Source of the DNA: Sneathiella chungangensis
GTDB taxonomy: Bacteria; Pseudomonadota; Alphaproteobacteria; Sneathiellales; Sneathiellaceae
Direction of reading: 5' to 3'
Length of the DNA: 64,000 bases
Assembly (NCBI RefSeq): GCF_009882935.1
Contig: NZ_WTVA01000015.1
Span: 310,001 to 374,000 of the forward strand
Every line of letters starts with the position of its first letter. Positions within the stretch are counted from its first letter, which is position 1. The notes under the pieces were generated by a model, which was given only the letters and a program-made list of their open reading frames with translations, made no database searches and was not told the origin of the DNA. Positions 17,873 through 26,303 of this stretch are shown piece by piece. A program made the position numbers and the translations under genes.

Positions 17873-19471
17873 CTAGAATTTGCGGAATCGGGCGAGCCCG
17901 TCCCGCGCGATTTGTTGGACAAGGCCGACTTCCCATGTGAGATAGTCTTCCATCCGTCGCTGCACCTCTTCTTTGTCACTGGTATCATAGGGTTTATACC
18001 AGACGTCATCCGTCTGGCTGAGCATCCGCGTCTCACCGCTTTCGAGGGCAAGGGACGCGGCTTCCCACGCTTGCGTTCCACCCTCAAGAACGCGGATTAT
18101 CGTCTGCGGCCGAAGGCCCGCCATTTCCTTTGCCGCGAGATGGGCGAGGGTGCCATCCGGTGAAGTCAGAATAATCAGCCCCACCGGCGGGATATATATA
18201 TGGTCTTTTTCGAGGCGAGACCGGATCGCCCAATAGGCGCCGGGGATATGGCCGCTTCTGTACTCCAGCGACGTGGCAAGATCGATCACGGCGACGGCCT
18301 CGCCGGATGTTAATACCGCATCAAGCTCGAACGCCGAAACTGTATCGGCGCGATCAACCGCCGGGACGGGAGCGGGCCCGGCTTCCGTCATATCGGCGGC
18401 ATCCGCCGTAAGTACGAATACTTCCGGCCAGTTCATCTGAATGAGCCATGACGCCGTCATGATGCCCCGTACGCCGTCGTCGTCGATCAGGACAATCCGT
18501 GAATTGCGTATACCGACATATTCATCCGTGGCCTGGACCAGCTGGCCGCCGGGCGCATGCTGCGTTCCCGGAAGATGGCCTTCCAGAAACTCCGCTTCCG
18601 TCCGCACATCCAGAAGATAGACGGTCCGGTCACCGCTCTGAGTCATCAAGGATCGCAGTCCTGCAACATCAAGGCTCTTTACGCCAAACCGGGTGGCGAC
18701 TTCCTTCGCATATTTCTGGCTTCTGGCCAGGGCATCGGGGCCCGGCGGCGGCGCGACGGCATCCTCCCGATGGGCAAGGTCCAATCCCGCGAGATACCAG
18801 CCCATCGTCCCGTCTTTAAGCGCCGACACCGGATTTTTGATTCCGGCGTTGATCAAAGACTGGGCGCCGATGATGCTGCGTGTTCGACCCGCGCAATTGA
18901 CAATAATCTGCGTCGTTTCATCCGTCACGGTCTCATGTACCCGATGGACGAGTTCTGCGCCCGGCATGTCGATTCCGCCGGGAATGGACATCCGGTGATA
19001 TTCCGGGAACGGCCGACTGTCGAGAATAACGATTTTCTCGCCAGCCGCACATCGAGCCGCGAGATCAGAAGCCGTGACGTGAGGTGTGCCGTAGGTTTCC
19101 TCGACAAACTCTCCGAAGGCTTTGCTCGGGACATTTACGCCTGTGAAAAGCTCGAACCCGGCATCATGCCATCCGGACACACCACCCTCAACGAGCGTGA
19201 GGTTCTTATAGCCGAGGGACCGCAACACCTTTGCCGCCCGTTCCGCGAGGGGCAGGTCAGGCCCTTGATCCAGAAGATAGATCGGCGCGGATTTCTGCGG
19301 TAACAGCCGCGGCGCCTTGAGCTCGAGATGGCTGAGCGGCAAAGGGACGGCGAAGAAGGGATGCCCCTGGGAATGGACCCCCTGCTCCCGCACATCAATC
19401 AGGGTATATTCTGCCGCGTCTTCCTTCATGATATCGCGAAGGGCCGCAGGCGAAATCGTTTCAAAGGTCAA
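17873..19471 (-). CDS. Four-domain rhodanese-like sulfurtransferase
   Basis: A 532-residue cytosolic protein made of four rhodanese modules (about 1-115, 125-240, 255-370 and 385-490). Only module 2 keeps an active-site cysteine (NCAGRTRS, Cys193); the loops of modules 1, 3 and 4 read DQGPDLP, DDDGVRG and SPDGTLA. So one catalytic domain is flanked by three inactive, probably structural ones. The start overlaps the stop of the cysteine dioxygenase-like gene by 4 bases (ATGA), implying coupled synthesis. The role is likely sulfane-sulfur handling downstream of thiol oxidation; the direction of sulfur transfer is not known. Confidence 0.88.
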   Translation of the reverse strand: MTFETISPAALRDIMKEDAAEYTLIDVREQGVHSQGHPFFAVPLPLSHLELKAPRLLPQKSAPIYLLDQGPDLPLAERAAKVLRSLGYKNLTLVEGGVSGWHDAGFELFTGVNVPSKAFGEFVEETYGTPHVTASDLAARCAAGEKIVILDSRPFPEYHRMSIPGGIDMPGAELVHRVHETVTDETTQIIVNCAGRTRSIIGAQSLINAGIKNPVSALKDGTMGWYLAGLDLAHREDAVAPPPGPDALARSQKYAKEVATRFGVKSLDVAGLRSLMTQSGDRTVYLLDVRTEAEFLEGHLPGTQHAPGGQLVQATDEYVGIRNSRIVLIDDDGVRGIMTASWLIQMNWPEVFVLTADAADMTEAGPAPVPAVDRADTVSAFELDAVLTSGEAVAVIDLATSLEYRSGHIPGAYWAIRSRLEKDHIYIPPVGLIILTSPDGTLAHLAAKEMAGLRPQTIIRVLEGGTQAWEAASLALESGETRMLSQTDDVWYKPYDTSDKEEVQRRMEDYLTWEVGLVQQIARDGLARFRKF

Positions 19472-20046
19472 TTGCGTGCCTCACGGATGTCCGTATGGGC
19501 AGGAAAAACCTTCCATTCCCGGGTATTGTCATTCCAGAACCGCCGACCGTGAAGCTGCTCCAGCCCAAGGCCGTACATGTGAAAATTCAAAACCGGCTTG
19601 TCCGCTTCAATATGAATGGTGTGAACGTCGTCCGGAAGCATGGCGACGCCTGTCCCGGGTTCAACGACGTGACTGCCGATTTGTTCGACGCCGTCAGATA
19701 CCTTCCTGTAAAAACGGTTTTCCTCCTGCCCTTCTATGCCGACAATCACGGCCCAGGTCGTGTGATCATGCGGCGGCGCATTTACCGAACCCCTGGCGAC
19801 GTTGAGATAAAGGGCAAAGCGATGATCGGGATCTTCCGACAAACGGTAAAGGCAGCTCCGCCGTTTGGAATCCGCCGCAGGCGGCGGAAAATCATCGATA
19901 GAGAATAGCTCCTTCCGCCGGGCGAGCGCGATCAACTCATCCCTGATCTCGCCAAGATCCGCCTTTGATAGCTGTTGTCCGGATGCTTTCTTTTTAATTC
20001 GCTCGACAGATTCGGAGACTGCCCTTCGACGCTCTTCTTTCGCCAT
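19468..20046 (-). CDS. Cysteine dioxygenase-family cupin
   Basis: A 192-residue single-cupin thiol dioxygenase. The iron ligands are visible as HDH (residues 93 and 95) and a third histidine in DDVHTIH (142 or 145). The family oxidises cysteine or 3-mercaptopropionate to sulfinates; the sequence does not separate the two. ATG 20046 is chosen over 20091 because a strong AAAGGAGAAAGAGG lies directly upstream. It is coupled to the four-rhodanese gene by ATGA, an arrangement that suggests a dedicated sulfur-compound oxidation pathway. Confidence 0.85.
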   Translation of the reverse strand: MAKEERRRAVSESVERIKKKASGQQLSKADLGEIRDELIALARRKELFSIDDFPPPAADSKRRSCLYRLSEDPDHRFALYLNVARGSVNAPPHDHTTWAVIVGIEGQEENRFYRKVSDGVEQIGSHVVEPGTGVAMLPDDVHTIHIEADKPVLNFHMYGLGLEQLHGRRFWNDNTREWKVFPAHTDIREARN

Positions 20047-20140
20047 CCTCTTTCTCCTTTTTTGTTTGCCTTTACATTTAGCATCCTGCACCCTTCAAGG
20101 AAAGAACAAGCGCCATAAAATCGATCCGGGGAGCGGAAAA

Positions 20141-21601
20141 ATGTTCAAAAAAATCGGTCTATTGGTCGGGGCAATCCTTATCGCCCTAGTTGGGGTTGTC
20201 GCCTTCAACACCTTCACCAATACCCCGTCGACAGCTTCGGTAGACCCGATCAAATTGCCGCCAATTGATGCCGACGCCGCCGCAGCCCGGCTTTCGGAGG
20301 CCGTGCGCATTGAGACCATTTCAATAGGCCGGGACGATCCGCCTGCGGCTGCGGAATTCGACCGGCTGCATCTTCTCATCAGCAGCTCCTTCCCGCTCGT
20401 GCAGGAGACATTGCAGCGCGACGTCGTCGGGGATCACAGCCTTCTTTATACGTGGAAAGGAAGCGATCCTTCCCTCCCGCCGGTTCTTTTGATGGGGCAT
20501 ATGGATGTGGTTCCCATCGAGCCGGGAACGGAGCAGGACTGGGAGGAAGGCCCTTTCTCGGGCACCATCAAAAACGGTGCCATCTGGGGCCGCGGCACAC
20601 TGGACGACAAACTGTCCGTCTTCGCCATCCTCGAGGCAGCGGAATATCTGCTTGCTGAGAACTTTACGCCAAAACGGACAATTTATTTCGCCTTCGGCCA
20701 TGATGAAGAGATCGGCGGTGAGAACGGCGCGGGGAAAATCGCGGCGCTGCTGAAGGAACGCGGCGTAAAGCTTTCCTTCACGCTCGATGAGGGGATGGTC
20801 ATCGTCGATGGACTGATGCCGGGCGTTGACGAGCCGATTGCGTTTATTGCACTTGCCGAAAAAGGCTACCTGACCCTGCAACTTGCCGCGATGGCCGAGG
20901 GCGGACATTCATCGATACCGCCGAGAACGACAGCGATTGGCAAGATCGCCCGGGCCGTCGCGCGCCTTGAGGACAACCGGTTTCCTGCCGCGTTGATCAG
21001 CCCGGCGGCCAATATGTTCGACACGCTCGCCCCGCATATGTCGATGCCGCTCAAAGCCATTATCTCTAACCGCTGGCTTTTCGATCCGATCCTGCTCGGG
21101 GAACTTGGCAAGGGAGGGGCAACCAATGCCATGGTTCGCACGACGACCGCAGTTACGATCGCGGAAGGCGGCACTAAAGACAACGTTCTTCCCACAATCG
21201 CGATGGCGACGATCAATTTCAGGATGCTTCCCGGAACCACTATTCAGGATGTCGTTGATCATGTCACGGCGGTCGTCGACGATCCTGATATAGAGATCAC
21301 CGTGAAACAGGGAAATGACCCGTCGAAGGTTTCCGATCAAAACGGGGAAGGCTATCGTCTGATTGAGACGACCATCCGCGAAACCCTGCCGGACGTTCTT
21401 GTGTCACCTGGCCTGATGCTGGCAGGTTCCGACAGCAAGCATTATGAAGCGATCGCCGAAAACAGCTACCGCTTCATCCCCATGCGCTTCGGTCCGGAAG
21501 ATCTGGCGCGTGTACACGGCACAAACGAGCGCATCATGATCGATAACTATGCGGAAATCATCCAGTTCTACCGCCGCCTGATGCAGAACGTCGCGGGCTA
21601 G
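20141..21601 (+). CDS. M20-family metallopeptidase, membrane-anchored (PM20D1/carboxypeptidase S-like)
   Basis: A 486-residue zinc peptidase. An N-terminal hydrophobic segment (residues 5-23) is a signal anchor or uncleaved signal. The catalytic domain has LMGHMDVVPI (zinc His and Asp), WGRGTLDDK and HDEEIGGENGAG (general base and zinc ligand). A dimerisation lid and a C-terminal GTNERI motif with the last zinc His (VHGTNE) follow. The length and the SFPLVQ region resemble the PM20D1/CPS branch, which acts on N-acyl amino acids or dipeptides. ATG 20141 is chosen; the open frame begins at 19865 inside the divergent gene. Confidence 0.87.
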   Translation: MFKKIGLLVGAILIALVGVVAFNTFTNTPSTASVDPIKLPPIDADAAAARLSEAVRIETISIGRDDPPAAAEFDRLHLLISSSFPLVQETLQRDVVGDHSLLYTWKGSDPSLPPVLLMGHMDVVPIEPGTEQDWEEGPFSGTIKNGAIWGRGTLDDKLSVFAILEAAEYLLAENFTPKRTIYFAFGHDEEIGGENGAGKIAALLKERGVKLSFTLDEGMVIVDGLMPGVDEPIAFIALAEKGYLTLQLAAMAEGGHSSIPPRTTAIGKIARAVARLEDNRFPAALISPAANMFDTLAPHMSMPLKAIISNRWLFDPILLGELGKGGATNAMVRTTTAVTIAEGGTKDNVLPTIAMATINFRMLPGTTIQDVVDHVTAVVDDPDIEITVKQGNDPSKVSDQNGEGYRLIETTIRETLPDVLVSPGLMLAGSDSKHYEAIAENSYRFIPMRFGPEDLARVHGTNERIMIDNYAEIIQFYRRLMQNVAG

Positions 21602-21607
21602 ACACGT

Positions 21608-21853
21608 CTAGTGCCGGCGCGCCTGAACAATAACGGCGCCAATGGTGTTTTCGCCCAACGCCCGGATTGCCTCCAGTCGGTGTTGCCCCTCTATCAGCAC
21701 ATAGCGCTCCTTACCGAGACGAACCTGTATGGGCGATTTCTGTCCATTCTCAAGGATATCTTCCGCCAGTTCATCGACGCGCGCAGGGTTAAGTGACTTC
21801 CGTGTTTTAGCCGGTACGTAGATCTTATCAATTTCGATAATGATCGTTTTCAT
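21608..21853 (-). CDS. Small ParB N-terminal-like domain protein
   Basis: An 81-residue protein consisting only of a ParB/sulfiredoxin-like fold: IEIDKIYVP, LAEDILENGQKSPIQVR and the GQHRLEAIRALG motif in the ParB nucleotide-binding box. It has no helix-turn-helix part, so it is not a partition protein. Similar stand-alone domains accompany small regulatory or phage-derived genes. It converges on the M20 gene with a 6-base gap. Function unknown. Confidence 0.8.
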   Translation of the reverse strand: MKTIIIEIDKIYVPAKTRKSLNPARVDELAEDILENGQKSPIQVRLGKERYVLIEGQHRLEAIRALGENTIGAVIVQARRH

Positions 21854-21961
21854 GCTGCCTCCAAAATCGCCATCATTAAAAATCAGCGGTCGTCACCCGT
21901 TGCCTGTTCACAAAATCTGCGTTGAGGCGTCTGACTCTATATTTAGTCAATGGAGTGAAGG

Positions 21962-22150
21962 ATGACAGATAAAGGCGACAGAGATAAGTGGGAATTTTAC
22001 CAGGACCACAATGAGAAGCATCATAAATGGCGATGGCGGCGAATGGCGCCGAACGGACGCAGAGTCGGCGCCTCAACCCAGGGATATGCGGAAAGGGAAG
22101 AATGCGTCGAAAATGCCGTTCGCAACGGCTATGACGAGGACGCGGATTGA
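21962..22150 (+). CDS. DUF1508 (YegP-like) small protein
   Basis: A 62-residue protein with one DUF1508 repeat: WEFYQD, KWRWRRMAPNGRRVGASTQGY and a C-terminal acidic tail. The family is of unknown function and often doubled (YegP); here it is a single copy. It is a good short gene, with the start preceded by GTGAAGG. Confidence 0.82.
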   Translation: MTDKGDRDKWEFYQDHNEKHHKWRWRRMAPNGRRVGASTQGYAEREECVENAVRNGYDEDAD

Positions 22151-22185
22151 TAACTCACCCGCCACTTGCGCTACACCTGATATTG

Positions 22186-22227
22186 GTCATACTGGGACAA
22201 AACAATAAATCAGAGACCCAGTATGAC
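22186..22227 (+). promoter_or_regulatory. 11-bp perfect inverted repeat covering a start codon
   Basis: GTCATACTGGG (22186-22196) and CCCAGTATGAC (22217-22227) are perfect reverse complements separated by 20 bases. The ATG of the PaaI-type thioesterase (22223-22225) lies inside the right arm, and the weak ribosome binding site (AGAGA) is in the loop next to the stem. In RNA this would hide the start codon; in DNA it could be an operator. Confidence 0.55.
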
Positions 22228-22633
22228 AGCTTCTCCTATCCCCGAAGGCTTCCGTCCCTTCGCATCCCGGGGTCGTTTCACGGAAAAAATCGGGCCGCTT
22301 TATTATAAGGAAGACGGTGACAGCTTTGTTTACGGCTTCCTCGCCGATGAAAGCCACACGAACGGCAATGGCGTCGTCCACGGCGGCATGCTGTTCAGCT
22401 TTCTTGACGAGGTGCTGGGCCAGATCGTCTGGCGCTCCCTTGACCGGCAACGCTGTGCGACTATAACCCTCAATTGCGATTTCGTTGCCTCTGCCAAACC
22501 CGGAGACTGGATCGAAACCCGATCCGAAATCAGCCGCAAGGGCCTCGCCGTCGTATTTGTCCGCGGCGAACTCCTTGTCCGGGGCGAGAGGATCATGACG
22601 GCGGACGGGATATGGAAGATTATCGGAAAGTAG
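22223..22633 (+). CDS. PaaI-family hotdog thioesterase
   Basis: Single hotdog domain of 136 residues. NGNGVVHGGMLFSFLDEVLG carries the HGG active-site motif of PaaI-type acyl-CoA thioesterases, and ITLNCDFVASAKPGDWIE is the second strand-loop of the family. It probably hydrolyses an acyl- or arylacetyl-CoA. The next gene starts 6 bases downstream. The start codon lies in an 11-bp inverted repeat (22186-22227). Confidence 0.86.
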   Translation: MTASPIPEGFRPFASRGRFTEKIGPLYYKEDGDSFVYGFLADESHTNGNGVVHGGMLFSFLDEVLGQIVWRSLDRQRCATITLNCDFVASAKPGDWIETRSEISRKGLAVVFVRGELLVRGERIMTADGIWKIIGK

Positions 22634-22639
22634 GGCGCG

Positions 22640-23584
22640 ATGGTTCGGAATTTCACCATTGAGGATATCGAGGCGGCGCGGCAACGACTGTCAACCCGTA
22701 TCCGTCGGACACCGCAGATGGAGTTTGATCTGGACACCGGCCTCAGAATATCTGCCAAGCTTGAGAACCTGCAGATTTCCGGATCCTTCAAGATACGCGG
22801 CGCCCTGAATACCGTTCTGGGGCTTGACGGAGATGAGCTGACGCGCGGCCTGGTGACCGCCTCGGGCGGAAATCACGGCATGGGAGTTGCGACAGCGGGC
22901 GCGATGACCGGCACGCCGACGACGATTTTCCTGCCCGAGAACACCCCCCTGTCGAAAATCGAAAAGCTCAAGAAAATTGCATCACATGTTATTGTCGTAG
23001 GAGCCGTATGGGACGACGCCAATGCCCTTGCGCTCAGGGCCGCAGAAGAGGAAGGCAAACGCTATATCCACCCTTTCGCAGACATCAGCGTCCTTGCCGG
23101 GCAGGGAACCATCGGTCTGGAAATTTTGGAGGAGGCGCCGGATATTGACGTTCTGCTTGTCGCAATTGGCGGCGGCGGCCTGATCTCCGGCATTGCGACG
23201 GCGGTCAAGGCACGGAACCCCGATATCCGCATCATCGGCGTGGAAGCGGTCGGCGCCCCGACGCTTAAATCCAGCATAGAAGCCGGAGCGCTTGTGACGC
23301 TGGAGTCGATCGAAACGAAAGCCGGCACCCTCGCCCCCCGCCGTTCGGCGGAAATAAATTTTCGGATTATTTCAGAGCTTGTCGATGACATTGTTCTAGT
23401 GACAGACGAAGCCATGAAACAGTCGGCGGAATGGCTCTGGGAGAATGTTGGGCTGGGCGTCGAACTTTCGGCCGCAGCCGCCATTGCCGCGCTGCGTTCC
23501 GGAGAATACAAACCTCCGGCGGGGGCGAAAACCGGCGTCGTCATCTGTGGCGCCGGCCCGGACGGTTTTTCTTTCACGGGATAA
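22640..23584 (+). CDS. Threonine/serine dehydratase-like PLP enzyme
   Basis: Fold-type II PLP enzyme of 314 residues. The lysine in SGSFKIRGALN binds PLP, SGGNHGMG binds the carboxylate and phosphate region, and GGGGLISG is the phosphate cradle. There is no C-terminal ACT regulatory domain, so it is a short catabolic type (TdcB, serine racemase or hydroxy-amino-acid dehydratase class) rather than biosynthetic IlvA. It sits 6 bases after the PaaI-like gene. Confidence 0.85.
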   Translation: MVRNFTIEDIEAARQRLSTRIRRTPQMEFDLDTGLRISAKLENLQISGSFKIRGALNTVLGLDGDELTRGLVTASGGNHGMGVATAGAMTGTPTTIFLPENTPLSKIEKLKKIASHVIVVGAVWDDANALALRAAEEEGKRYIHPFADISVLAGQGTIGLEILEEAPDIDVLLVAIGGGGLISGIATAVKARNPDIRIIGVEAVGAPTLKSSIEAGALVTLESIETKAGTLAPRRSAEINFRIISELVDDIVLVTDEAMKQSAEWLWENVGLGVELSAAAAIAALRSGEYKPPAGAKTGVVICGAGPDGFSFTG

Positions 23585-23678
23585 TGAAATCCGCGCACGG
23601 TTTCCATTGACCACCTTCCCCTTTGCGACGTACCTTTATCCATAACAGGGATAACAAAAAGTCCAGGGAGTTTTTTTA

Positions 23679-25397
23679 ATGTCTGACTTTCTATGGGAAA
23701 AATCATACCCGAAAGGGGTTAAGTGGGAAATCGATATCGAGGAAAAGCCGGTCTACGCTCTTCTGGATGAGGCCGTAAAGAATTGGCCGAATAATTACGT
23801 CATCGATTTTCTCGACAAGCGCTACACCTATTTTGACCTGGATGACATGGTGAACCGCGCCGCCAAGGGATTTCGCGAACTCGGCGTGAAGGAAGGCGTG
23901 CATGTCGGCCTCTATCTGCCGAATACACCCCATTATATCGTTTGCTTCTTTGGCATCCTCAAGGCGGGCGGGACGGTCGTCAACTATTCCCCGCTCGACG
24001 CCGAACGGGAACTCCGCCACAAGATCGAGGACAGCAATACCGATTTTATCGTCACGCTCGATCTGGAGGTTCTTTATCCAAAGATCGCGACGATGTTGAA
24101 AGAGACGCGATTGAAGAAAATCGTTGTCGGCTGCCTTAAGGAAGTTTTGCCCTTTCCGAAGAATTTCCTTTACCCAATTGTCAAATCCAAGGAAATCTCG
24201 AAAGTTCCGAATGACGACAACCATGTGACCTTCAAGCGGTTGCTCGCCAACGACGGGAAGATTGACGTAAGCCCCGTCCCGAACCCGGCTGAACAGGTTG
24301 CCGTTCTGCAATATACGGGCGGCACGACCGGCCTTCCAAAAGGTGCGATGCTCACCCACAAAAACCTCATTGCGGCCTGCCAGCAGCTTCGCGCCATGCA
24401 GCAGGGCGACGACGCGGTGCTTGTCGACGGCACGGAAAAAGTGCTTGCCGTCCTGCCGCTCTTCCATATCTATGCGCTCACAGTCATCATGAACTTCGGC
24501 ATTGCCGGCGGCGCGGAGATTATCCTCCATCCGAAATTCGAGCTCAACGACGTGATGAAGGACCTCGACAAGAAAAAACCGACGGTATTCCCCGGCGTCC
24601 CGACCATGTATATGGCTATCGCCAATCATCCCGATATCAAGAGCTATGACCTGTCGTCTCTCAAGTTCTGCGCGTCCGGCGGCGCACCGCTTCCTGTAGA
24701 AGTCCAGGACCAGTTCCAGAAGGTAACGGGATGCCGCCTCCTCGAGGGATGGGGCATGACGGAAACCTCCCCGTCGGGCACGTCCACGCCAATGACCGAA
24801 AAGCGGATCGCGGGCGCCGCGGGCGTTCCGGTTCCCGGCGTCGAAATCCGCATCCTCGATGTCGACGACAAGAGCAAAATCATGCCAACAGGCGAAATCG
24901 GGGAAATTGCGATCAAGGGCCCCAATGTCATGAAGGGCTACTGGAATAAGCCCGATGCGACCGCAGAGGCGTTTGTCGAGGGCTTCTTTCTTACCGGCGA
25001 TACCGGCTATATAGACGAAGATGGCTATATGCATATTGTCGACCGGACCAAGGACATGATCACCTCCGGCGGCTTCAACGTTTATCCGCGGATCATCGAG
25101 GAAGCGATTTTTGAGCATCCGTCTGTGGCCGAGGTAACCGTAATTGGCATTCCCGATGACTATCGCGGCGAGGCCGCCAAGGCCTTCATCAAACTGACGC
25201 CGAGCGGCAAGGAATTCACTCTGGAGGAGCTTCGCGGATTTCTCGCCGACAAGCTTGGAAAGCACGAACTGCCTGCGGCGTTGGAATTCCGCGCCGAACT
25301 TCCCAAGACGCTCGTTGGCAAGCTTTCCAAGAAAGAGCTGGTGGAAGAGGAGAAAAAGAAATACGAGGCCCGCAAGGGGGCGGAGGCATCCGCCTGA
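23679..25397 (+). CDS. fadD: Long-chain fatty acid-CoA ligase
   Basis: A 572-residue adenylate-forming ligase. The P-loop YTGGTTGLPKGAM, the A5 segment GWGMTETSP, the A7 TGD motif and A8 hinge (DRTKDMITSGGFNVYPR) and the A10 catalytic lysine (KTLVGKLSKKEL) are all present. It activates fatty acids to acyl-CoA for the several dehydrogenases in this window. It has its own ribosome binding site (CAGGGAG) and an exonuclease gene follows after 29 bases. Confidence 0.9.
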   Translation: MSDFLWEKSYPKGVKWEIDIEEKPVYALLDEAVKNWPNNYVIDFLDKRYTYFDLDDMVNRAAKGFRELGVKEGVHVGLYLPNTPHYIVCFFGILKAGGTVVNYSPLDAERELRHKIEDSNTDFIVTLDLEVLYPKIATMLKETRLKKIVVGCLKEVLPFPKNFLYPIVKSKEISKVPNDDNHVTFKRLLANDGKIDVSPVPNPAEQVAVLQYTGGTTGLPKGAMLTHKNLIAACQQLRAMQQGDDAVLVDGTEKVLAVLPLFHIYALTVIMNFGIAGGAEIILHPKFELNDVMKDLDKKKPTVFPGVPTMYMAIANHPDIKSYDLSSLKFCASGGAPLPVEVQDQFQKVTGCRLLEGWGMTETSPSGTSTPMTEKRIAGAAGVPVPGVEIRILDVDDKSKIMPTGEIGEIAIKGPNVMKGYWNKPDATAEAFVEGFFLTGDTGYIDEDGYMHIVDRTKDMITSGGFNVYPRIIEEAIFEHPSVAEVTVIGIPDDYRGEAAKAFIKLTPSGKEFTLEELRGFLADKLGKHELPAALEFRAELPKTLVGKLSKKELVEEEKKKYEARKGAEASA

Positions 25398-25426
25398 CTT
25401 AACGAGAAGGAGCGCAAGACCAGAGT

Positions 25427-25978
25427 ATGAGCAGTTTTCTTGCGATTGATTTCGAGACGGCCAACAATGCGTCCGACAGCGCCTGTGCAATCGGTCTGGT
25501 TCGGGCGGAGAACGGGAAAATAATCCGGGAGGAGGCCTTTCTCATTCGCCCGCCAAGTCCGGATTTCTTTTTCACCCATATACATGGTCTCACCTGGGAG
25601 CATGTCGCGGATGCGCCGGATTTCGGGGATCTTTGGCCGGACATGGCCCCCTTGTTCGATGGGGTGGATTTCTTCGCAGCCCATAATGCGGGGTTTGATT
25701 CGCGCGTGTTACGGAGCTGCTGTGATCGATACGGCCTTGATATCCCGACGAAGGACTTCACCTGCACCGTCAAACTTGCCCGCGGCATGTGGGAAGTGCG
25801 ACCGACGAAGCTCCCGAATGTCGCACATTTTTTGGGGCTCGAGCTCACGCATCATGACGCCCTTTCGGACAGCCGCGCCTGCGCGAACATCGTCCTCGCT
25901 GCGGAGCGGGATGGTTGGTCGTTCGAGACGGGTTATGACAATGTCAGAGAGCGTTATATCGCCATCGACCAGCTTTAG
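25427..25978 (+). CDS. DEDDh 3'-5' exonuclease (DnaQ-like)
   Basis: A 183-residue exonuclease domain protein. FLAIDFETANN is exonuclease motif I (Asp and Glu), AAHNAGFD is motif II, and HHDALSDSRACANIV gives the catalytic His and last Asp of motif III. No other domain is attached, so it resembles stand-alone epsilon-like proofreading or RNase T-type enzymes. It lies 29 bases downstream of fadD. Confidence 0.88.
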   Translation: MSSFLAIDFETANNASDSACAIGLVRAENGKIIREEAFLIRPPSPDFFFTHIHGLTWEHVADAPDFGDLWPDMAPLFDGVDFFAAHNAGFDSRVLRSCCDRYGLDIPTKDFTCTVKLARGMWEVRPTKLPNVAHFLGLELTHHDALSDSRACANIVLAAERDGWSFETGYDNVRERYIAIDQL

Positions 25979-26033
25979 CCTCCGCGCCTCACTCCTCAGC
26001 CGTCTCATAACTGCAAATCATTCTTAAAAAAGA

Positions 26034-26062
26034 TTGACGCCCGGGCCCTCATATTATTTAAT
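26034..26062 (+). promoter_or_regulatory. Sigma-70-type promoter for the 55-codon gene
   Basis: TTGACG (26034-26039) and TTTAAT (26057-26062) are separated by 17 bases, matching the sigma-70 consensus in 5 of 6 positions each. A Fur-type box begins 3 bases downstream of the -10 element and another lies just upstream of the -35. Confidence 0.6.
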
Positions 26063-26064
26063 AA

Positions 26065-26079
26065 TGCAAATCATTCGCA
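26065..26079 (+). promoter_or_regulatory. Fur-family (7-1-7) operator, with an upstream half-match
   Basis: TGCAAATCATTCGCA is a 7-1-7 palindrome with one imperfect pair, the layout of Fur/Mur boxes and similar to TGCAAAT-type boxes of alphaproteobacteria. It covers the expected transcription start. A second copy, TGCAAATCATTCTTA, is at 26012-26026, upstream of the -35 box. Repression by an iron- or manganese-sensing Fur protein is inferred. Confidence 0.55.
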
Positions 26080-26095
26080 ATTACTGGAGCCCATT

Positions 26096-26263
26096 ATGAT
26101 TCGAATCAGGTACCTTCCTCCCGCCGAGTTGGGATCGCTACTTGTGAAAGTGGCGGAAGAACAGCGGGCGACGCGCCTGTCATGTGACCGGCCGGTCGAG
26201 CCATATGGTCATTCGCAAATGCTTTATGTCATTCAAGGCCAAAAAGAAGGGCGGCCCCGGTAA
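26096..26263 (+). CDS. Small 55-residue protein under a Fur-type box
   Basis: ATG 26096 is preceded by GGAG at ideal distance. The product begins MIRIRYLPPAELGSLLVKV and ends GQKEGRPR; the stop falls inside the terminator stem. It has one cysteine and two histidines and no signal or membrane segment. It does not look like HemP, FeoA or bacterioferritin-associated ferredoxin. A promoter with two Fur-type boxes upstream and a terminator immediately after make a complete single-gene unit. Function unknown; a role in iron or manganese limitation is inferred from the operator only. Confidence 0.62.
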   Translation: MIRIRYLPPAELGSLLVKVAEEQRATRLSCDRPVEPYGHSQMLYVIQGQKEGRPR

Positions 26264-26285
26264 AACCGGAACCGCCCATTTCTTT
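26249..26285. terminator. Bidirectional Rho-independent terminator
   Basis: GGGCGG (26249-26254) pairs with CCGCCC (26272-26277), and CCGGT (26257-26261) with ACCGG (26265-26269). A T-rich stretch follows on the plus strand (26278-26287), and the AAAAAGAA at 26241-26248 gives T-rich sequence on the minus strand. It ends the 55-codon gene and the convergent basic-protein gene. Confidence 0.8.
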
Positions 26286-26303
26286 TCCGTTTAGGCTCGC
26301 GCC

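Noticed and set aside
21608-21853. Chromosome partition gene parB
   Set aside because: Only the N-terminal ParB-like domain is present, with no helix-turn-helix, no parA and no parS site seen.
23703-25490. 595-codon minus-strand frame opposite fadD
   Set aside because: fadD has all adenylation motifs; the antisense frame has none and crosses into the exonuclease start.
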